From Paenibacillus sp. BIC5C1 (GTDB lineage: Bacteria > Bacillota > Bacilli > Paenibacillales > Paenibacillaceae), in contig NZ_CP135922.1 of the NCBI RefSeq assembly GCF_032399705.1, forward strand, positions 3,472,001 to 3,536,000: a stretch of DNA of 64,000 nt, given 5' to 3'. Position numbers and translations under genes: made by a program. Each line of letters opens with the position of its first letter. Within the stretch, counting starts at the first letter, position 1. Below the pieces are notes generated by a model. It did no database searches and was not told the DNA's origin. It worked only from the letters and a program-made list of their open reading frames with translations. Shown piece by piece: positions 54,917 through 63,577 of this stretch.

Positions 54917-56214
54917 ACGACTTCGAAGTACACACATCTTCTGGAACGAAACGTCCCGCCCAACCTTTGCCGCAATTGGAGCAGGTGGGGCTGAAAGGCA
55001 TGCTTAACTGGTTGTCCGCCTATGGCGCTGACCCCCAGGGAGGTGTGACACGTCTATTGTACGATCAAGCATGGTGTAAGGCACAGCATGCGCTTGCGGC
55101 AAAAATGCAGGAGAAAGGGTTGGCTCCTGAATTCGATCAATCGGGCAACCTGTATGGAACTCTTCAAGGTACGGGTTCAGGAACAGGAATGGAAAAGGCA
55201 CCGATTGTTACGGGGTCCCATATCGATACTGTGGTGAATGGTGGAAAGTATGACGGTGCTTATGGCGTAGTTGCAGGAGTGCTCGCTCTAGAGTACCTGC
55301 AGAAACATTTTGGGGCACCCAAACGAACGCTTCAAGTCGTGTCCTTATGCGAGGAAGAAGGTAGTCGATTCCCCTTCGCTTATTGGGGATCACGGAGTAT
55401 AACGGGAGTAAGCAGGTTGGTAGAAGTTCAGCATTTGAAGGATCAAGAAGGCATTACCTTTGCACAGGCAATACATGATGCAGGCTTTGGACCAGATAGC
55501 AGCTATAGATCGGCTTCACACACATACGGTGCGTTTATCGAACTTCATATCGAGCAAGGTCAGGTACTAGAAAGATTGGGCCATTCGATCGGTATTGTAT
55601 CGGATATTGTAGGCCAGAAACGCTTTAGCATTACAGTAAGTGGCGAAGCTAATCATGCCGGAACTACACCGATGGCCTGGCGCAAGGATGCACTTGCGGG
55701 TGCAGCCGAGATGATTACAGCCGTAAGAGGCATTGCGCTTGAAGCGGGAGAACCACTTGTAGCCACTGTGGGACGAATAACAGCTGATCCAGGTGTGGGT
55801 AACGTCGTTGCATCCCGGGCTGTATTCTCGCTCGATATCCGGCATATCAGGCAAGAAAGTATTGATCGATGCTGGCACAATATGCTACAGGAATTTAGCA
55901 GAATCGCAGCCGAGCAACAGCTCGGACTGAACTGGGAGGAGCACTTGTCTGTCACGCCTATTCCGATGAACGAACAGATTACGTCAGACATTCGAGATAT
56001 CTGTGAAGTGGAGCAATTATCCTATATGCACTTGCCAAGCGGCGCAGGACATGATTCGCAGATCTTTCAGCCGGCTTGCCCCACAGCGATGATTTTTGTC
56101 CCTAGCCATGATGGAATTAGCCATAATCCCCTTGAATATACAGCTGAAGAGGACCTAATGAAAGGTTTCAGGGTTCTGGTTCAGCTACTCTATAAATACG
56201 GTTACGGGAGTTGA
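54913..56214 (+). CDS. pucF: Allantoate amidohydrolase (M20 family)
   Basis: The 433-residue metallohydrolase converts allantoate to ureidoglycine (or its breakdown product), ammonia and CO2. It has the M20 ligands: His and Asp in TGSHIDTV, Asp in GKYDGAYGV, the Glu pair in CEEEGSRF, His in IELHIEQG and a final His in PSHDGISHNP. GGAGGGG precedes the ATG, which overlaps the pucH stop. pucG follows 6 nt after its stop, so the two are probably coupled, matching the pathway step order. Confidence 0.94.
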   Translation: MNDFEVHTSSGTKRPAQPLPQLEQVGLKGMLNWLSAYGADPQGGVTRLLYDQAWCKAQHALAAKMQEKGLAPEFDQSGNLYGTLQGTGSGTGMEKAPIVTGSHIDTVVNGGKYDGAYGVVAGVLALEYLQKHFGAPKRTLQVVSLCEEEGSRFPFAYWGSRSITGVSRLVEVQHLKDQEGITFAQAIHDAGFGPDSSYRSASHTYGAFIELHIEQGQVLERLGHSIGIVSDIVGQKRFSITVSGEANHAGTTPMAWRKDALAGAAEMITAVRGIALEAGEPLVATVGRITADPGVGNVVASRAVFSLDIRHIRQESIDRCWHNMLQEFSRIAAEQQLGLNWEEHLSVTPIPMNEQITSDIRDICEVEQLSYMHLPSGAGHDSQIFQPACPTAMIFVPSHDGISHNPLEYTAEEDLMKGFRVLVQLLYKYGYGS

Positions 56215-56220
56215 GTGAAG

Positions 56221-57462
56221 ATGTCCAACTATAAAGAATTGTCCCCGTCCTTGCGGACGATCATGACACCGGGGCCAGTTGAAGTCGACCCAAGAGTTCT
56301 GAGGGCATTATCCTTCCCGATCCTGGGGCAGTTTGATCCGGAGTTTACTTCCCTGATGAATGAGACGATGGTCATGCTGCGTGAACTATACATGACAGAC
56401 AATGAGTGGTGTTATCCGGTAGATGGCACATCCCGCTCAGGGATTGAAGCCGTGCTGGTCAGTCTGATTCAGCCGGGGGACAGAGTGCTGGTCCCCATCT
56501 ATGGTCGCTTCGGACATCTGTTGGTTGAAATTTCGGAGCGTTGTGGTGCCGAAGTTATCTTCTTTGAAACAGAGTGGGGAACGGTATTTGATCCCGAAGA
56601 GGTAATCAAGGCGATCCATGCACATAAGCCGAGTCTGGTTGCGATGGTTCACGGCGAGACATCAACCGGGCAAATGCAGCCGCTCGCCGAGATTGGCAAA
56701 GCCTGTCGTGAACTTGATATTTTACTTGTGGTTGATGCGGTTGCCACCATTGGTGGAACACCTGTCGAGACAGATGCATGGCATCTGGATGCAGTCATGG
56801 GAGGAACACAGAAGTGTCTGTCCGTTCCGTCCGGGATGGCGCCATTATCGTATAACAGCCGTGTGGAGAAGAAATTGATGAGCCGCAAAACCGTCGAACG
56901 GGGCCTTCGCGATGCAGCAAGTGCTCGGGCTGAAGGGCGCACGATTGCCAGTAATTATTTTGACCTGAGCCAATTACAAGACTACTGGAGTTCGGCACGG
57001 TTAAACCATCATACAGAGGCTACTTCGATGCTCTACGCTCTTCACGAAGGACTGCGAATTTTGCTTCAGGAAGGTCTGGATGCCCGTTTTCAGAGACATC
57101 GAATCAATGAACGAGCGTTGGTCGCGGGGATTCAGGGCATGGGGCTCAAACTGTATGGAGAAATGTCCAGTAAACTTCCGATGGTCACCTGTATCGAAAT
57201 TCCGGATGGTATAGACGGCGAGTTGGTACGCAGCATGCTTCTGAACGATTTCAGTATTGAGATTGCCAGTTCGTTTGGACCATTGAAAGGCAAGATTTGG
57301 CGTATTGGTACGATGGGATTCAGCTGCCAGCGCAAAAATGTACTGCATGTGCTAGGTGCGCTGGAAGCTGTCCTGTTGCGTCATCGTCACAACTTGCCAG
57401 CAGGGGAAGCCGTGCAGGCAGCACTGGATGTGTATGCCGGGAAGGAGGGTGTCTTATGTTGA
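56221..57462 (+). CDS. pucG: (S)-ureidoglycine-glyoxylate aminotransferase
   Basis: The 413-residue PLP enzyme of fold type I (class V) has MTPGPVEVDPRVLRAL at the start, the GTSRSGIEAVL cofactor loop, VVDAVATIGGTP with the PLP Asp, and the Schiff-base Lys198 in GGTQKCLSVPSG. In B. subtilis PucG transfers the amino group of ureidoglycine to glyoxylate, giving oxalurate and glycine. ATG 56221 has GGGAG 10 nt upstream; GTG 56215 is an alternative. It overlaps the next gene by 7 nt. Confidence 0.93.
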   Translation: MSNYKELSPSLRTIMTPGPVEVDPRVLRALSFPILGQFDPEFTSLMNETMVMLRELYMTDNEWCYPVDGTSRSGIEAVLVSLIQPGDRVLVPIYGRFGHLLVEISERCGAEVIFFETEWGTVFDPEEVIKAIHAHKPSLVAMVHGETSTGQMQPLAEIGKACRELDILLVVDAVATIGGTPVETDAWHLDAVMGGTQKCLSVPSGMAPLSYNSRVEKKLMSRKTVERGLRDAASARAEGRTIASNYFDLSQLQDYWSSARLNHHTEATSMLYALHEGLRILLQEGLDARFQRHRINERALVAGIQGMGLKLYGEMSSKLPMVTCIEIPDGIDGELVRSMLLNDFSIEIASSFGPLKGKIWRIGTMGFSCQRKNVLHVLGALEAVLLRHRHNLPAGEAVQAALDVYAGKEGVLC

Positions 57463-59051
57463 ACCAGATGCCGATATCCAGGGAGGTAATGGTTACCTCC
57501 CCGCATTATTTGGCAAGCGCAGTTGGCAGCTCAATCCTCCAGCAGGGAGGGAACGCTTATGATGCTGCTGTAGCTGTAAGTGCAGCACTCGGCGTAGTCT
57601 ACCCGCACATGACAGGACTTGGCGGAGATGCATTCTTTCTGATTCACGATGGAGCAAGTGGTGACATAACGGCCTACAACGGAAGCGGTCGTTCGGCAGC
57701 AGGCATTCATGCCGACACATTCAAAGCAATGGGGATGAGCACCATACCTCAGCGAGGTGTGCTTAGCGCGATTACCGTTCCTGGAATGGTAGACGCATGG
57801 TGGGAAGTCTGGTCCCGCTACGGGAAGTTAAAGTGGGAACAGTTGCTTGAACCAGCCGCGCAATATGCGGAAAAGGGATGTCCTGTATCCCGAAATCTGC
57901 GCCTATGGCTGGAACGTGATGAGGATTTCATTATGGGGCATACACCGTTGCGAGCGGTATTTGCCCCTTTTGGTACACTTTTGCAGGAAGGGGATCTACT
58001 CTTGCAGCCTGATCTAGCTTCCTCCATTCGCCTGATTCAGGCAGGTGGGCGCGATGTTTTTTATAGCGGGGAACTGGCAGGGCAGCTAACTTCAGCTATT
58101 CGTGAGGATGGCGGCATGCTTGCCCCAGCGGATTTCGCAGCTCACAAGGGAGAGTGGGTGAAGCCGATCACTACTGATTACCGTGGCTATCAAGTTCATC
58201 AGATGCCGCCGAATTCACAGGGTTTCTCGATGCTGATGATGTTGAATATGCTGGAACATATTGATCTATCTTCCGTGGCGCGTACGTCCCCCGAGTTTTA
58301 TCACCTGATGGCTGAAGTGGTCAAAAAGGCTTTTCGTGACCGTGATCGTTATCTCACAGACCCGGAGTTCAGGGATATTCCGCTGGAAAATCTGTTATCC
58401 AAGGTTTATGGAGATGAATTATGGAACGAGATTCAGTCCACTCCACCTGTGGCACAGCCTTTTTTGTCCAAAATGATGGGTCAGGATACGGCTTATGCGG
58501 CGGTTGTGGACAATCAAGGCAATGCCGTCTCGTTTATTCAAAGCCTGTATTTTGATTTTGGTGCTGCTTATGTGCCGGGGGATACGGGTGTGATCATGCA
58601 GAATCGCGGGTCCTTTTTCTCACTTGATCCGAAGGACGCTAACGTATTGGAACCAAATAAACGCTCATTCCACACCCTAATGCCGGGTCTTGTCACTCGT
58701 AACGGGAAACCTTATATGCTCGTAGGCACGCAAGGCGGTGAGGGCCAACCTCAGACACAGTTATCAGTTCTAACAGGTGTGCTGGACTATGGTCTGAACA
58801 TTCAGGAAGCCATTGGGCTACCGCGATGGGTATATGGGCGCACTTGGGGCGAGGAAGGTGACACGATGCGAGTAGAGAACCGCTATCATGACGATGTATG
58901 TGACACGCTTGCCCAATGGGGGCATAACGTCGAAGCCAGAGCGCCGTGGGACGGGATTATGGGGCAGTCACAAGGAATTGTCATCCGTGAAGATGGCATG
59001 ATCAGCGGGGCAGCAGATCCCAGGGGAGATGGCATGGCTATCGGGTGGTAA
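57456..59051 (+). CDS. Gamma-glutamyltransferase-family Ntn hydrolase; candidate oxamate amidohydrolase (HpxW-like)
   Basis: The 531-residue protein has the GGT fold: ASAVGSSILQQGGNAYDAAVA, VYPHMTGLGGDAFFLIHD, VPGMVDAWWE and a self-processing Thr345 in GQDTAYAAVVD, where family proenzymes are cleaved. No signal peptide is present, unlike periplasmic glutathione-degrading GGTs, so it acts inside the cell. Its start overlaps pucG by 7 nt (GAAGGAGGG upstream), tying it to ureide breakdown. Klebsiella HpxW, a GGT-family oxamate amidohydrolase in purine degradation, is the closest functional precedent I know. Glutathione hydrolysis remains possible. Confidence 0.85.
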   Translation: MLNQMPISREVMVTSPHYLASAVGSSILQQGGNAYDAAVAVSAALGVVYPHMTGLGGDAFFLIHDGASGDITAYNGSGRSAAGIHADTFKAMGMSTIPQRGVLSAITVPGMVDAWWEVWSRYGKLKWEQLLEPAAQYAEKGCPVSRNLRLWLERDEDFIMGHTPLRAVFAPFGTLLQEGDLLLQPDLASSIRLIQAGGRDVFYSGELAGQLTSAIREDGGMLAPADFAAHKGEWVKPITTDYRGYQVHQMPPNSQGFSMLMMLNMLEHIDLSSVARTSPEFYHLMAEVVKKAFRDRDRYLTDPEFRDIPLENLLSKVYGDELWNEIQSTPPVAQPFLSKMMGQDTAYAAVVDNQGNAVSFIQSLYFDFGAAYVPGDTGVIMQNRGSFFSLDPKDANVLEPNKRSFHTLMPGLVTRNGKPYMLVGTQGGEGQPQTQLSVLTGVLDYGLNIQEAIGLPRWVYGRTWGEEGDTMRVENRYHDDVCDTLAQWGHNVEARAPWDGIMGQSQGIVIREDGMISGAADPRGDGMAIGW

Positions 59052-59159
59052 CGTGATTTAAGTAGTGCATCATGCATAGAACCGAAGAAGATTATCCTCA
59101 ATGTGCAGGATCAGAATAAGTAAAAATTACGCAGATAGATACGGATAGGGGAGATTATC

Positions 59160-60482
59160 ATGGGAACGATCCTGCTAAAAGGTGCACAACTCGTCACAAT
59201 GAATGCAGAAGAGGATGTATTTACGGGAGATTTGCTGATCGAGGACAATAAAATCAAAGAAATTGCAGAGCATATCGATGTTCTGGCGGATCAGGTCATT
59301 GATGCTCGAGGCAAAGTGCTGCTTCCAGGTTTTATCCAGACGCATATTCATCTGTGTCAGACCTTGTTCCGCGGACGTGCGGACGATCTGGAACTGATGG
59401 ATTGGCTTCGTCAACGCATCTGGCCGCTTGAGGCAGCGCATGATGAAGAGTCTGTCTATTACTCGGCGATGCTCGGCTTGGGCGAATTAATTTCCAGCGG
59501 TACAACGACGATTTTGGATATGGAGACCGTGCATCATACCGATTCGGCTTTTCAGGCGATGGCACAGAGCGGCATTCGGGTAATTTCCGGTAAAGTGATG
59601 ATGGATCACGGGGATGAAGTTCCTGAACCGCTGCGTGAAAATACAGCTACCTCGCTGCAACAAAGTGTCGATTTGTTGGAGAAATGGAATGGATTCGGCG
59701 GTGGCCGCATTCAATATGCTTTTTGTCCACGCTTCGTTGTCTCGTGTACCGAGGAATTGCTGGTTGAGGTGCGCGACCTGTCGAATAAGTACCATGTGAA
59801 GGTGCACACCCATGCCTCCGAAAATCGTGGCGAGATTGAATTGGTGGAACACGAACGCGGTATGCGGAACATCGTCTATCTGGATCATATCGGTCTGGCT
59901 ACCCCAAGATTGGTGCTTGCCCATTGTGTGTGGCTGAGTGAGGAAGAGAAGGAGATTATTCGCAAACGCGGGGTAAAAGTCACCCACTGTCCCGGGTCGA
60001 ATATGAAACTCTCCTCGGGTATAGCGGATATTCCTGATCTGTTGAATCGCCAGATTGCGGTAGGGATTGGTGCCGATGGTGCGCCGTGCAACAACAATCT
60101 GGATATGTTTCAGGAAATGCGCCTGACCGCGCTCATTCAAAAGGTACCTCATGGTCCAACAGTGATGGACGCCCGGACGGTGCTGCGCATGGCGACGATG
60201 GGTGGAGCGGAAGTGCTAGGAATGTCCAAAGAAATCGGAAGTCTGGAAGTGGGTAAAAAGGCAGACATGTTACTGCTGGATCTGGATGATTTCCATACGT
60301 ATCCTTCCTATGAGACCGATGTGTACTCCCGCGTAGTCTATTCTGCAACTCGCAGCTGTGTAGACACCGTTATTATTGATGGAAGTATCGTGCTCCAAAA
60401 CCGGAAGATTCAAACGATTGATCGCGGTATCGTACTTCGTGAATCGGATAAAAGTATTGCAAGATTGATGAAACGCATCTAA
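59160..60482 (+). CDS. ATZ/TRZ-type amidohydrolase, probable purine base or nucleoside deaminase
   Basis: The 440-residue metal-dependent deaminase has the HxH motif in QTHIHLCQTLFRG, the following DDLELMDWLRQRIWPLE (a substrate-loop pattern of deoxyadenosine and methylthioadenosine deaminases), His in VHTHASE, His in LAHCVWL and Asp in IGADGAPCNNNLDM. Within a purine cluster, guanine or adenosine deamination feeding xanthine or hypoxanthine to the dehydrogenase would fit; the exact substrate is not proven. GGGGAG precedes the ATG. It follows the GGT-like gene by 108 nt. Confidence 0.88.
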   Translation: MGTILLKGAQLVTMNAEEDVFTGDLLIEDNKIKEIAEHIDVLADQVIDARGKVLLPGFIQTHIHLCQTLFRGRADDLELMDWLRQRIWPLEAAHDEESVYYSAMLGLGELISSGTTTILDMETVHHTDSAFQAMAQSGIRVISGKVMMDHGDEVPEPLRENTATSLQQSVDLLEKWNGFGGGRIQYAFCPRFVVSCTEELLVEVRDLSNKYHVKVHTHASENRGEIELVEHERGMRNIVYLDHIGLATPRLVLAHCVWLSEEEKEIIRKRGVKVTHCPGSNMKLSSGIADIPDLLNRQIAVGIGADGAPCNNNLDMFQEMRLTALIQKVPHGPTVMDARTVLRMATMGGAEVLGMSKEIGSLEVGKKADMLLLDLDDFHTYPSYETDVYSRVVYSATRSCVDTVIIDGSIVLQNRKIQTIDRGIVLRESDKSIARLMKRI

Positions 60483-60540
60483 TCAAAAGCAAACGGATGA
60501 AACTCATCCAATGGACTGTCTGAGCAGGAGTTGGCATTCA

Positions 60541-60564
60541 ACTTCGCCCAAAACTTCGCCCAAA
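60541..60564 (+). repeat. Tandem 12-bp repeat upstream of pucA
   Basis: ACTTCGCCCAAA occurs twice in direct tandem in the 139-nt gap before pucA, followed by GGATTC twice at about 60585-60596. It may be simple slippage duplication or a regulatory site. Confidence 0.6.
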
Positions 60565-60621
60565 AGGTCAAGAATTACTTCTTCGGATTCGGATTCAAAT
60601 CCCTGAAAGGATGGAGACACG

Positions 60622-61674
60622 ATGGAAATGCATGATCTGTGTGCAATTGCAGGGCGGGAACCGCGCTGTGTTCTCGCAACAGCGGTTAAGGTAGAAGGTC
60701 ATGCTTACCGTAAGCAAGGAGTCTCTATGCTTTTGACCGAAGAAGGCGCGATGTATGGCAGTATCAGTCCAGGTTGTCTGGAGAGTGATCTGCTGGCTAG
60801 GGTGGACCGTGTGCTGCATACACAGCAGTTGGAATTCGTGGAGTATGATATGCGTCCCGAAGATGATCTGTCCTGGGGAGAAACGATAGGCTGCGGCGGG
60901 TTAATTATAGTGTTGCTAGAGCCGGTTTGTGTTGAACTCAGGTCGATCATGTCCCATATGCATGCGTATTTTCAATGTGGCTCAGCTGTGGTACTAACCC
61001 GTTCATTCAACGATCAATACACCGAGATTCATTATGTGATTCAGCTCGCTGAGGAAGCTGATGCTGTAGCATCTAATTCTGGAGAGAATGATCTTCAGAG
61101 GCATGAATTGACCGAGGCAGAGCGGTGGGATCTCCCCCTACAGATCTCTGCAAGATATGAGCCCAAACCCCGTCTGATTATCATTGGAGCCGGAAATGAT
61201 GTGATTCCGGTCGCCCGACTAGGCATATCAGTAGGATTTCGTGTGGTCGTAGCAGATTGGCGAGAAACCTTATGCACCGCTGAACGCTTTCCGGGTGTTG
61301 AGCTTGTCCGGGGTTTCCCAAGTGAGATCATGCCTGTGCTGAATATTCAAAGCGTGGATTATATCGTATTGATGAGTCATCAGTTTCCGAGAGAACGGGA
61401 ATTCCTTGAATTACTTGAGGATCGGAACTATGCGTATCTTGGTATTATGGGCTCCAGAACACGGACAGCACGTTTGCTGAACGATCTCCCCCCGCTAAAA
61501 AATTTGCATTCACCCATCGGCTTGACCATTGGTGCGGATGGACCGGAAGAGATCGCAATTAGTATCGCAGCAGAACTTATTGCCTGTAAAAGTGCAGCTG
61601 TTGCCGCAGAGCGTCGCAACTTACAAAGGGGGATTGCACATGCAACTGACGGGCATCTTGCTAGCGGCAGGTAA
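60622..61674 (+). CDS. pucA: XdhC-family molybdenum cofactor maturation protein
   Basis: The 350-residue protein has the N-terminal XdhC domain (VLATAVKVEGHAYRKQGVSMLLTEEG; GSISPGCLESDL; the Cys in GCGG) and a C-terminal Rossmann domain (PRLIIIGAGNDVIPVARLG; VVVADWRETLC; MGSRTR). XdhC-type proteins bind and sulfurate molybdenum cofactor and deliver it to xanthine dehydrogenase. GGATGGAG precedes the ATG. It overlaps pucB by 35 nt. Confidence 0.92.
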   Translation: MEMHDLCAIAGREPRCVLATAVKVEGHAYRKQGVSMLLTEEGAMYGSISPGCLESDLLARVDRVLHTQQLEFVEYDMRPEDDLSWGETIGCGGLIIVLLEPVCVELRSIMSHMHAYFQCGSAVVLTRSFNDQYTEIHYVIQLAEEADAVASNSGENDLQRHELTEAERWDLPLQISARYEPKPRLIIIGAGNDVIPVARLGISVGFRVVVADWRETLCTAERFPGVELVRGFPSEIMPVLNIQSVDYIVLMSHQFPREREFLELLEDRNYAYLGIMGSRTRTARLLNDLPPLKNLHSPIGLTIGADGPEEIAISIAAELIACKSAAVAAERRNLQRGIAHATDGHLASGR

Positions 61675-62284
61675 GAGCAGCCGAATGGGGCGGGATAAAC
61701 TATCTATCGTCATGCCTGACGGAAGATGTTTGGCTGCATGGACATTGGAAGCTGCTCTGAATTCCGATTTGGAGAGAGTCATTTGTGTGGTCAAACCGGA
61801 GGATTCATTGGCATGGATTCCCTCCATGTGGCTCAATGCAGCATCATATGGCTGTAGTCTGGATATGAGGACGAAGCTAGAGATTGCAATCTGTACCGAT
61901 TATGCATACGGTATGGCCATGTCCCTTCACTGTGGCCTTCTGTCTGCCATGGCATACAGGCCAGAAGGTGTGATGATGATTTTGGCAGATCAGCCGCTAT
62001 TGCAGGCACAAGATATTAACAGGGTTGCTGAAGCGTTAACCACCAACAAACTGTGTGATTATGCAGCAGCTACGGATGGGGGTGGAGGCAAGCCTCCGGT
62101 AGCCTTTCGTGAGCATATGCTGGGGCAACTTTTGTCGCTTAGCGGAGATGAGGGGGCGCGAAAGATCATGCGCAATGCCAAATATACAGGCACACATGTA
62201 TCGTTGTCTGAATTTAGCTTTTGGGATGCGGATACCGAACCAGAGCTGGAGCGCATCTTGGATTATGTGAATGGGATAAGATGA
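61640..62284 (+). CDS. pucB: MobA-like nucleotidyltransferase for molybdenum cofactor
   Basis: The 214-residue protein has the nucleotidyltransferase start LTGILLAAGKSSRMGRDKL, the metal-binding LADQPLL and a later GGKPPVAF segment, as in the MocA/PucB family that attaches CMP to molybdopterin for xanthine dehydrogenase-type enzymes. AAAGGGGG precedes the ATG at 61640, inside the end of pucA, indicating translational coupling. Confidence 0.9.
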   Translation: MQLTGILLAAGKSSRMGRDKLSIVMPDGRCLAAWTLEAALNSDLERVICVVKPEDSLAWIPSMWLNAASYGCSLDMRTKLEIAICTDYAYGMAMSLHCGLLSAMAYRPEGVMMILADQPLLQAQDINRVAEALTTNKLCDYAAATDGGGGKPPVAFREHMLGQLLSLSGDEGARKIMRNAKYTGTHVSLSEFSFWDADTEPELERILDYVNGIR

Positions 62285-62335
62285 TTGAAAATAAAGGCAG
62301 AAGGAGCGATTCCTTGTGTATTATTTCTTGAAGTG

Positions 62336-62378
62336 AAGAGGTCAGCCGGACCATCTGGTTGGGCTCTTTATTGTTTTT
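62336..62378 (+). terminator. Possible weak terminator after pucB
   Basis: AAGAG...CTCTT closes an imperfect hairpin (AGCC/GGGCT inside), followed by TTATTGTTTTT. It lies in the 312-nt gap 62285-62596. Confidence 0.4.
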
Positions 62379-62486
62379 ATCTAATTGGTTATGAAGTGGC
62401 TTATGTTAGCTTTTGATAGTTAATAATGCATCAGGCACAAATCAAACAATCTATTTATACATTTATCCAAAATGATGTGAAGATAA

Positions 62487-62515
62487 TTGACCTAATTGTT
62501 GCAGTGCCATATGAT
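62487..62515 (+). promoter_or_regulatory. SigA-type promoter of pucC-pucD
   Basis: TTGACC (62487-62492), 17-nt spacer, TATGAT (62510-62515): five of six consensus bases at both boxes with ideal spacing, 82 nt before the pucC ATG. It makes the dehydrogenase structural genes a separate transcription unit. Confidence 0.7.
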
Positions 62516-62596
62516 TTGAAGAATTATTTGGATCATTCGTTCATATCCAACACCCCGCAGACAGATTCCAGATAGATAGAGAAGGGAGATGGAAGA

Positions 62597-63511
62597 ATGG
62601 TCATGGAGTCCTATGGATCTGGAGCGCAGCCAACGGTTTGGCAGCCCGTAAATCTGGATGAACTTCAAGCTTTAAAGAATAAGCTGTCCGGGAGTTATTG
62701 TTTTGCAGCAGGGGCCACTTTATTACGTACTCAGTGGGAGGGCGGCCTTGTTCCTGTACCCGAGCATATGATCAGTCTTGCTCGTATTCCAGATGCTAGC
62801 GGCATATATGTGGATGGAGATCATCTGGTCATTGGAGCACTGACGCGATTAAGTCATTGTGCCACAGACGTTCTTCTACAACAGCTGCCCTTATTACAGT
62901 CTGCAATGAATGCCATAGCGGCTCCTTCTATTCGGAATATGGCGACAATTGGCGGAAACATTGTATCGGGTGTCGGTGACTCCATCCCCGCACTTCTTGT
63001 CTACGATGCACAGCTGTACTGGAAAACGGACAACGGAATGGAGATGCGCAGTCTTTCGTCCTGGCTGAACGGCGGCCGTGAAGGCAGGCGCAATCCGAAT
63101 GATGTGTTAATCGCCATTCATATTCCGATGAAACATAGGCCTTTCCTTGATGCCAATAGGGAACGGAGATCTGCGGCGCGTGAAATTTCATTTTACCGTA
63201 AGCTGGGTCGGCGGGAGACCTTTACAGCATCGCTGGTGACGATTGCATTTTACGGAGAATTGGGTGCAGATGACCGCTGGAAAAAGATTGCGATCGCTGC
63301 AGGTGGAGGTTCAGGTATCGCCATGCGACTTACGGAGTCGGAAAAGCTGCTTCTTGGCGTGAAGGCTTCTGTTATGCAAGCTTCATCTCTAGCTACCACG
63401 GTGATGACGGAATTCGAAACTTATAGTGATGCATTCGCTACAGAACAGTACCGCAAACAAACGGCAGGGAATATGTTCGGTGCCGGGCTCTGGGAAGCAC
63501 TTCGCTCTTAG
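62597..63511 (+). CDS. pucC: Xanthine dehydrogenase FAD-binding subunit
   Basis: The 304-residue protein has the molybdopterin dehydrogenase FAD domain: FAAGATLLRTQWEGG (first FAD loop), IAAPSIRNMATIGGNIVSG (second FAD loop) and a C-terminal CO dehydrogenase flavoprotein-like part (AAGGGSGIAMRLTESEKLLLG). It passes electrons from the iron-sulfur subunit to NAD. GAAGGGAG precedes the ATG. It is followed 66 nt later by the molybdenum subunit. Confidence 0.92.
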   Translation: MVMESYGSGAQPTVWQPVNLDELQALKNKLSGSYCFAAGATLLRTQWEGGLVPVPEHMISLARIPDASGIYVDGDHLVIGALTRLSHCATDVLLQQLPLLQSAMNAIAAPSIRNMATIGGNIVSGVGDSIPALLVYDAQLYWKTDNGMEMRSLSSWLNGGREGRRNPNDVLIAIHIPMKHRPFLDANRERRSAAREISFYRKLGRRETFTASLVTIAFYGELGADDRWKKIAIAAGGGSGIAMRLTESEKLLLGVKASVMQASSLATTVMTEFETYSDAFATEQYRKQTAGNMFGAGLWEALRS

Positions 63512-63577
63512 AAGAGAACCATTTTGGAGAAGCAAAGCGTAAGACCATAAGCTTCTTAGGGAGAAAGGGGAGAGAGC

